NCBI GenBank assembly: GCA_022615965.1
Contig: JAKEGG010000048.1
Location: forward strand, 1-37,563
DNA from: Fusobacteriota bacterium
Lineage (GTDB): Bacteria > Bacillota > TC1
Length of the DNA: 37,563 nucleotides
Direction of reading: 5' to 3'
The notes beneath the pieces were generated by a model. The model did not search any database and was not told the DNA's origin. It worked only from the letters and a program-made list of their open reading frames with translations. Of the stretch, positions 32,518 through 37,563 are shown piece after piece. The translations under genes were made by a program, and so were the position numbers. Position 1 is the stretch's first letter; every line of letters starts with the position of its first letter.

Positions 32518-34562
32518 TGTCAGACTTTCTATTAGAAATTGGACTGGAAGAGGTGCCAGCAGGTAAAATTATTGGAGTTATTGATAATTTCAAGTCTAAT
32601 TTAGAAAATGAATTATTGGCTAAGGAAATTCCCTTTAAAAAAATAGATACTTTAGGTACCTCTAGAAGATTTACAGTTATTATCAGAGATATTGCTGAAA
32701 AGGGCAGGGAACTTTTGGTGGAAAACAAAGGCCCAAGTTTGCAAGGTGCCTTTAAATCTGGAGAACCAACCAAGGCTTTACAAGGTTTTTGTAAGGGTCA
32801 GGGTATTGAAGTTAACGATGTAGTTATTAAAGAATTAAAAGGCTCAGAATATGTTTTTTGTGTTAAAAAAATACCTGGTGCTGAGGTCAAAAAGATTTTA
32901 CCAGAAATTCTAACAGCTTCTTTAAATAATCTGTATTTCTCTAAGCCTATGAATTGGGGAACAAACAAGACAGCTTTTATCAGACCTATCAGATCAATTG
33001 TTGCTCTTTGGGATGAAGAGGTGATTGAATTTGAATATGCTGGTATTAAAGCAGACAGGTATACCACAGGGCACAGGTTTTTATCTTCAGCTCAGGTGGA
33101 GATCTCCAAGGTTACCAGTTATGAAGAGGAATTGGCCAAGGCCTTTGTAGTTGTAGACATCAATAAAAGAAGAATGATCATTGAAGAAGGTATAACTAGA
33201 TTAGCTGAAAGTATAAATGCTAAAGCATTATTAGAAGAAGATCTTTTAGATGAGGTTAATTTTCTAGTGGAATATCCAACAGCCTTTTTAGCTGATTTTG
33301 ATCAAATATATCTTAAATTACCAAAAGAAGTAATTATTACTACGATGGTCAATAATCAAAAATATTTCCCGGTAGTTGCTATAGATAACACACTTCTTAA
33401 CTACTTTATTGGAGTGAGATGTGGTAATGATCAGTATCTAGATAATGTTATCAAGGGCAATCAAAAGGTTCTTAAGGCAAGACTTGAGGATGCAGTGTTT
33501 TTCTATAACGAAGATTTGAAAAAGCCTTTGTTAGAGCTGAGGGACAAGCTTGATAAGGTTATTTATCAGGAAAAGCTAGGTTCTGTAGGTGATAAAATTG
33601 ATAGAATAAAGATACTAAGCAAGTATATTGCTGATAAACTTGAATATCAAGATGAAAACATAGAGCTGGCAGCTAGTATGGCTAAAATGGATCTGGCAAC
33701 ACACATGGTTTACGAGTTTCCAGAACTTCAAGGAATTATGGGCTATTACTACGCCCTGGAAGAAGGCTATCAAAGAGAAGTGGCTTTAAGTATTCTGGAA
33801 CACTATAAGCCTGTTGCTGCAGGGGATATGGTTCCAACAAGTGGTTTAGGAATTATTATTGCTTTAAGTGATAAAATTGATACTTTGACTTCAATAGTCA
33901 AAGCAGGTTTGATACCTAAAGGTAGTCAGGATCCATATGGATTAAGAAGAATCGCTTTAGGTATTATCAGAATAATAATCGAAAACCAAAAGCATATTTC
34001 TATTAAAGATTTACTGGTTAAAAGCCAAAGCAATCTACCAGATCTAATGGATCAGAAATTAGATTTTTATCTTGATTTTCTTATGGTTAGATTTAGGTCA
34101 TATATGGAAAAGGAAGGCTTAAGCTATGACTTGATAGATAGTATTCTGGCTCTGGAATTTGATGATCTATATACTTTGTATTTAAAAGCAATGGCTTTAA
34201 AGAAGTATTCAAGTGATAAAGGCTTTATAGATTTGATCAATTTGCTGACCAGGGTATCAAATATAGTCAAAGATGCTGAGTCTGAGGTTTATGACAAGAA
34301 TAAGCTGATGGAAAAGGCTGAAATAATATTAGAGGAAAATTTTAGTGCTGTTAAAGCTGAATTTGATGAATTTTATATTGATGAGGATTTTATAGGTTGT
34401 CTGAATTCTTTAGGCAAATTAAAAGAGTCCTTGGATGACTTCTTCAATGAGGTTATGGTAATGGTTGAGGATGAAGAAATCAAGAACAATAGGATTTCAT
34501 TATTAAATTCAATCAGGAAGATAGGAGAGAAATTATTTATAGCAAAGAAAATTGTAAATTAA
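32517..34562 (+). CDS. glyS: Glycyl-tRNA synthetase beta subunit
   Basis: 681 residues, the expected size. 'FLLEIGLEEVPAGKI' at the N-terminus, 'KPMNWGTNKTAFIRPIRSIVAL', 'TTMVNNQKYFPV', 'GLGIIIALSDKIDTL' with 'PKGSQDPYGLRR' (the HD-like region), and a C-terminal anticodon-binding helical domain. The beta subunit binds tRNA-Gly and is needed for full charging activity. TAATG overlap with glyQ indicates coupled translation; GGAGG at 32503-32509 serves as ribosome binding site. Confidence 0.97.
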   Translation: MSDFLLEIGLEEVPAGKIIGVIDNFKSNLENELLAKEIPFKKIDTLGTSRRFTVIIRDIAEKGRELLVENKGPSLQGAFKSGEPTKALQGFCKGQGIEVNDVVIKELKGSEYVFCVKKIPGAEVKKILPEILTASLNNLYFSKPMNWGTNKTAFIRPIRSIVALWDEEVIEFEYAGIKADRYTTGHRFLSSAQVEISKVTSYEEELAKAFVVVDINKRRMIIEEGITRLAESINAKALLEEDLLDEVNFLVEYPTAFLADFDQIYLKLPKEVIITTMVNNQKYFPVVAIDNTLLNYFIGVRCGNDQYLDNVIKGNQKVLKARLEDAVFFYNEDLKKPLLELRDKLDKVIYQEKLGSVGDKIDRIKILSKYIADKLEYQDENIELAASMAKMDLATHMVYEFPELQGIMGYYYALEEGYQREVALSILEHYKPVAAGDMVPTSGLGIIIALSDKIDTLTSIVKAGLIPKGSQDPYGLRRIALGIIRIIIENQKHISIKDLLVKSQSNLPDLMDQKLDFYLDFLMVRFRSYMEKEGLSYDLIDSILALEFDDLYTLYLKAMALKKYSSDKGFIDLINLLTRVSNIVKDAESEVYDKNKLMEKAEIILEENFSAVKAEFDEFYIDEDFIGCLNSLGKLKESLDDFFNEVMVMVEDEEIKNNRISLLNSIRKIGEKLFIAKKIVN

Positions 34563-34596
34563 TAATATTAAAAACAGAAAGGAGGTTGAAGAATTA

Positions 34597-36267
34597 ATGG
34601 GTAATACAGAAAGACCAAATATGGTTCAAATCATACCCTTAGGTGGGTTAGGTGAGATTGGTAAAAATCTTACATTGATCAGATATAATCATCAGATGAT
34701 CATGATAGATGCTGGTATGACTATGCCTGAAGATGAGATGCTAGGAATAGATATCGTTATTCCAGACATTACATTTATTAAAGAGAATATTCATCAGCTA
34801 TTGGGTGTGGTTATAACTCATGGTCATGAAGATCATATAGGTGCCTTACCATATATCATGGATGATTTAAATTCACCAATATATGGAACAAGACTGACAA
34901 TTGGTTTGATCAACAAGAAAATAAAGGAACGTAAGCTTTTGACTAAGCCGAGATTAAATGTAGTAACACCAAGAAGCAATATTAAGTTAGGTCCTTTTAA
35001 AATAACTTTTATTAAGGTTAGCCATAGTATACCAGATGCAGTAGCTTTGGCTATTGAAACTCCAGTGGGAACTATAGTGCACACAGGTGATTTTAAAATC
35101 GACTTTACCCCAGTAGATGGTCAGGTTACAGATTTTTATACACTGGCTGCCTTAGGTGAAAAAGGAGTTCTGGCCTTAATGGCTGATAGTACCAATGCTG
35201 AAAAAAAAGGTTATACTAAGTCAGAAAAAATTGTTGGTAAAAATGTTGAAGATATTTTCAGAGAAACACAATCAAGAATTATTGTAGCCAGCTTTGCTTC
35301 AAATGTTCATAGATTACAACAGATTTTTGATGCCGCTAAGAAAGTGGGCAGAAAAGTTGCTGTAATTGGCAGAAGTATGGAGAATATGGTTGTGGTAGCT
35401 CAACAGTTAGGCTATTTAAAGGTGGCTAAAGGTCAGCTGATGGATATCAATGCTATTCAAAAATTACCTAAAAACAGAGTTTGCGTAATTACTACAGGGA
35501 GTCAGGGAGAGCCTATGAGTGCTCTTTCCAGAATAGCAGTCAAGGTTCATAATAAGTTTGAAATAGTCCCAGATGATACTGTAATGATTTCTGCAATGGC
35601 AATTCCTGGTAATGAAAAGTATATAGCCAGGCTTATAGATCATCTGTTGATGCTTGGAGCCAAGGTGGTTTATGGCAGAGCTTTAGATATACATGTGTCA
35701 GGACACGCTGGTGAAGAAGATCTGAAACTGATGATGAGTCTTTTAAAACCACAGTATTTTATTCCGGTGCATGGAGAATATCGTATGCTGATGGCTCATA
35801 AAGCTATAGCTATTGAGATGGGTATTCTGGAGAAAAACATAATTATTGCTGAAAATGGAAATGTTATAGCTTTAAACAAGACAAAGGGAGGCATAGCTAA
35901 CAGAGTTCATTCTGGAAGCATCTTTGTAGATGGCTTAGGTGTTGGTGATGTAAGTAATATTGTGTTAAGAGATAGAAAAATATTGTCAGAAAACGGTATG
36001 ATCATAGTCGTTGTTCCTATGAATAAGCAAGGTAAAATAATTAGAGATCCGGATATTGTTTCACGAGGTTTTGTCTATGTAAGACAATCTGAGGAGCTGA
36101 TGGAAGAAATTGCTTTGGAAATTAATAGGATCATTGAGAAGATCAAAAAAGATAAAATAAAGGAATGGTCGGTCATTAAAAATAGAATCAGAGATGAGTT
36201 GGATAGCTTTGTTTATCAAAAAACCCAGCGTAAGCCAATGGTAGTGGCTATGATTTTTGAAGTTTAA
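34597..36267 (+). CDS. rnjA: Ribonuclease J
   Basis: 556 residues, matching RNase J1/J2 (about 555). The metallo-beta-lactamase motif 'THGHEDHIGALPYI' gives the HxHxDH set (75-80), followed by the beta-CASP domain ('MADSTNAEKKGYT', 'ASFASNVHRLQQI', 'TGSQGEPMSALSRIA') and the HVSGHAGEEDL segment. A C-terminal dimerisation domain ends 'KTQRKPMVVAMIFEV'. It is a 5'-3' exo- and endoribonuclease in mRNA decay and rRNA maturation. The catalytic motif is intact, as in J1. GGAGG (34581-34585) is 11 bases from the ATG. Confidence 0.95.
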   Translation: MGNTERPNMVQIIPLGGLGEIGKNLTLIRYNHQMIMIDAGMTMPEDEMLGIDIVIPDITFIKENIHQLLGVVITHGHEDHIGALPYIMDDLNSPIYGTRLTIGLINKKIKERKLLTKPRLNVVTPRSNIKLGPFKITFIKVSHSIPDAVALAIETPVGTIVHTGDFKIDFTPVDGQVTDFYTLAALGEKGVLALMADSTNAEKKGYTKSEKIVGKNVEDIFRETQSRIIVASFASNVHRLQQIFDAAKKVGRKVAVIGRSMENMVVVAQQLGYLKVAKGQLMDINAIQKLPKNRVCVITTGSQGEPMSALSRIAVKVHNKFEIVPDDTVMISAMAIPGNEKYIARLIDHLLMLGAKVVYGRALDIHVSGHAGEEDLKLMMSLLKPQYFIPVHGEYRMLMAHKAIAIEMGILEKNIIIAENGNVIALNKTKGGIANRVHSGSIFVDGLGVGDVSNIVLRDRKILSENGMIIVVVPMNKQGKIIRDPDIVSRGFVYVRQSEELMEEIALEINRIIEKIKKDKIKEWSVIKNRIRDELDSFVYQKTQRKPMVVAMIFEV

Positions 36268-36279
36268 ATTGAGGTGAAA

Positions 36280-36960
36280 ATGGTTTTTAGCATATCTGAC
36301 TTACATTTATCCTTTGATCAGGAAAAGCCTATGGATATTTTCGGAGAAAACTGGCATAATCATGCTGATAAAATTGCTGCTGACTGGTTGAAGAAAGTAG
36401 CTAAAGATGATATTATTTTAATCCCTGGAGATATTTCCTGGGGACTTAAATTAGAAGAGGCCATAATAGATCTGGAATTTATAGATAAACTACCTGGCAG
36501 AAAAATCATTATAAAGGGTAATCATGATTATTGGTGGAGTAGTTACTCTAAAATTAAGCAACTTCCACTAAAAACCATTGATTTTATTCAGAATAATTCG
36601 ATTTTAGCCTATGGTATAAGCTATTGTGGGACAAGAGGCTGGCTGCTGCCAGAGGATGGACTATTATCAGAAGAAGATGAAAAAATATATAAAAGAGAGC
36701 TCCAGAGGCTAGAGCTTTCTTTAAAAGGGGCAGAATCTAATCATATAGTCGTTTTACTACATTATCCACCGTTTGCTAAAAATGGTGAAGCCAGTGAATT
36801 TGTTCAATTGATGATGAGGTATGGTGTTGAAAAATGTGTATATGGACATATCCACAGACATTTTGAAAACAGAAGCTTTATTGAAGGTATTTATCAGGGA
36901 ATAGAGTATAAGCTTGTTTCCTGTGATTATTTAAATTTTAAACTAGCTCAAATATTTTAA
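36280..36960 (+). CDS. Calcineurin-like metallophosphoesterase
   Basis: 226 residues from the ATG at 36280; a GTG at 36274 lies in the GAGGTG site and is unlikely to be used. The five blocks of the superfamily are present: 'SISDLHL' (D7, H9), 'IPGDISWG' (D51), 'KGNHDYWW' (N81, H82), 'LLHYPPF' (H161) and 'YGHIHRH' (189-195). This is a two-metal active site. 'GNHDYWWSS' and 'GTRGWLLPED' belong to the YkuE-like/uncharacterised clostridial group. Its substrate is unknown. It lies 12 bases after rnjA and 13 before lpdA. Confidence 0.9.
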   Translation: MVFSISDLHLSFDQEKPMDIFGENWHNHADKIAADWLKKVAKDDIILIPGDISWGLKLEEAIIDLEFIDKLPGRKIIIKGNHDYWWSSYSKIKQLPLKTIDFIQNNSILAYGISYCGTRGWLLPEDGLLSEEDEKIYKRELQRLELSLKGAESNHIVVLLHYPPFAKNGEASEFVQLMMRYGVEKCVYGHIHRHFENRSFIEGIYQGIEYKLVSCDYLNFKLAQIF

Positions 36961-36973
36961 AGGAGGAATTTTC

Positions 36974-37563
36974 ATGTATGATATTGCAGTATTAGGAGGA
37001 GGACCAGGTGGCTATGTAGCTGCTATAAGAGCCGCCCAACTTGGAGGCAAGGTTGCTTTGATTGAAAAGGATATTGTTGGAGGAACCTGTTTGAATAGAG
37101 GGTGTATCCCAACCAAATCAATGTTAGCCAGTGCAAATGTCTATAAGCATATTAAAGAAGCTGAAAGCTTTGGTCTGGAGGTAGAAGGTGTAAAGGTACA
37201 TCTAGATAAAATTATTGACAGAAAGGATGCTATCGTCAAGCAATTAACTAGTGGCATCGACATGCTTTTGAACCATCATGGTGTTGAAATGTTTCGTGGT
37301 ACAGGAAAATTAGTTAGCAATACTAAAATATTGGTGGCTGGCAACGATGGTGTGGAATCAAAGGTTGAAGCTAAAAATATAATATTGGCAACTGGTTCAG
37401 AGGCTGCTACCATAGCTGCTTTAGGTTATGATGGGGTCGATGTGATGACAAGCACAGAGCTTTTGAATTTAAAAGAGTTACCTGAATCCTTGGTGATTAT
37501 TGGTGCTGGGGTTATAGGCTGTGAGTTTGCTAGTGTCTTTTCTGAACTTGGTACCAAGGTAAC
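36974..37563 (+). CDS. lpdA: Dihydrolipoamide dehydrogenase (cut by window edge)
   Basis: The ATG at 36974 follows AGGAGG (36961-36966). The 196 visible codons run off the window without a stop. The N-terminal FAD site is 'AVLGGGPGGYVAAIRAAQLG', followed by 'EKDIVGGTCLNRGCIPTK' with the redox disulfide C39/C44. The NAD-binding 'VIIGAGVIGCEFASVF' begins near residue 175. It is the E3 component of 2-oxo acid dehydrogenase or glycine cleavage complexes, or a related flavoprotein disulfide reductase; the other subunits are not in the window. Confidence 0.93.
   Translation, partial: MYDIAVLGGGPGGYVAAIRAAQLGGKVALIEKDIVGGTCLNRGCIPTKSMLASANVYKHIKEAESFGLEVEGVKVHLDKIIDRKDAIVKQLTSGIDMLLNHHGVEMFRGTGKLVSNTKILVAGNDGVESKVEAKNIILATGSEAATIAALGYDGVDVMTSTELLNLKELPESLVIIGAGVIGCEFASVFSELGTKV

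Noticed and set aside
1-37563. CRISPR array, insertion sequence, prophage, tRNA or rRNA genes
   Set aside because: No regularly spaced repeats, transposase or integrase motifs, or tRNA-like cloverleaf with CCA context were seen on reading; genes are packed with few gaps.

Overview
The window reads as a chromosomal stretch of a low-GC, AT-rich Bacillota (Firmicutes) genome, probably of clostridial or halanaerobial type. The gene order hrcA-grpE-dnaK-dnaJ ... prmA-mtaB-HIT-rpsU ... phoH-ybeY-cdd-era-recO ... glyQS is the classic Firmicutes backbone. HisG is the short form with a HisZ partner, dnaK is controlled by HrcA/CIRCE, and ribosome binding sites are strong (GGAGG). The lineage is an inference; no rRNA or tRNA is present to fix it. 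Except for the first 240 bases, every gene lies on the + strand.

Layout. (1) 1-2004: the 5' part of a divergent Crp/Fnr-type regulator, then a monocistronic PLP fold-type II enzyme with a leader hairpin and a strong terminator. (2) 2025-4308: an M20 peptidase, rlmH, a small cysteine-free protein resembling the NifU C-terminal domain, and a TrpR-like regulator (HisR/YerC type). (3) 4295-11051: hisZGDBHAF(IE) plus a small membrane protein. It is driven by a consensus promoter (TTGACA-N17-TATAAT) inside the end of the regulator gene, with a palindrome at the predicted start site, and closed by a 16-bp hairpin terminator. (4) 11081-15779: CIRCE-controlled hrcA-grpE-dnaK-dnaJ, with a stable hairpin between dnaK and dnaJ. 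(5) 15768-17663: purB and a membrane-anchored protein with an unrecognised extracytoplasmic domain. (6) 17662-25311: prmA-mtaB-HIT-gltX-glnS-kup, tightly packed. (7) 25315-26251: rpsU with its own promoter and terminator, then a diverged thiamine-pyrophosphokinase-like gene. (8) 26286-34562: phoH-ybeY-cdd-era-recO, a 613-residue two-domain protein, then glyQ-glyS. (9) 34597-37563: RNase J, a metallophosphoesterase, and the start of a dihydrolipoamide dehydrogenase cut by the window edge.

Most of the window is housekeeping: histidine synthesis, protein folding, tRNA charging, rRNA and tRNA modification, and RNA turnover. The item that stands out is the gene at 29794-31635, which sits within one base-tight transcription unit between recO and glyQ. 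Its N-terminal half looks like a class-3-lipase or DUF2974-type alpha/beta hydrolase with a visible Ser-Asp-His set. Its C-terminal half is recognisably an ADP-ribosylglycohydrolase (DraG/ARH) fold whose metal-binding aspartates are partly lost. I know of no described system with this architecture. Secondary points of interest are the likely HisR operator, the cysteine-less NifU-like protein, the thiamine-pyrophosphokinase-like protein with an eroded substrate motif, GlnRS next to GltX, and several leader or intercistronic hairpins.
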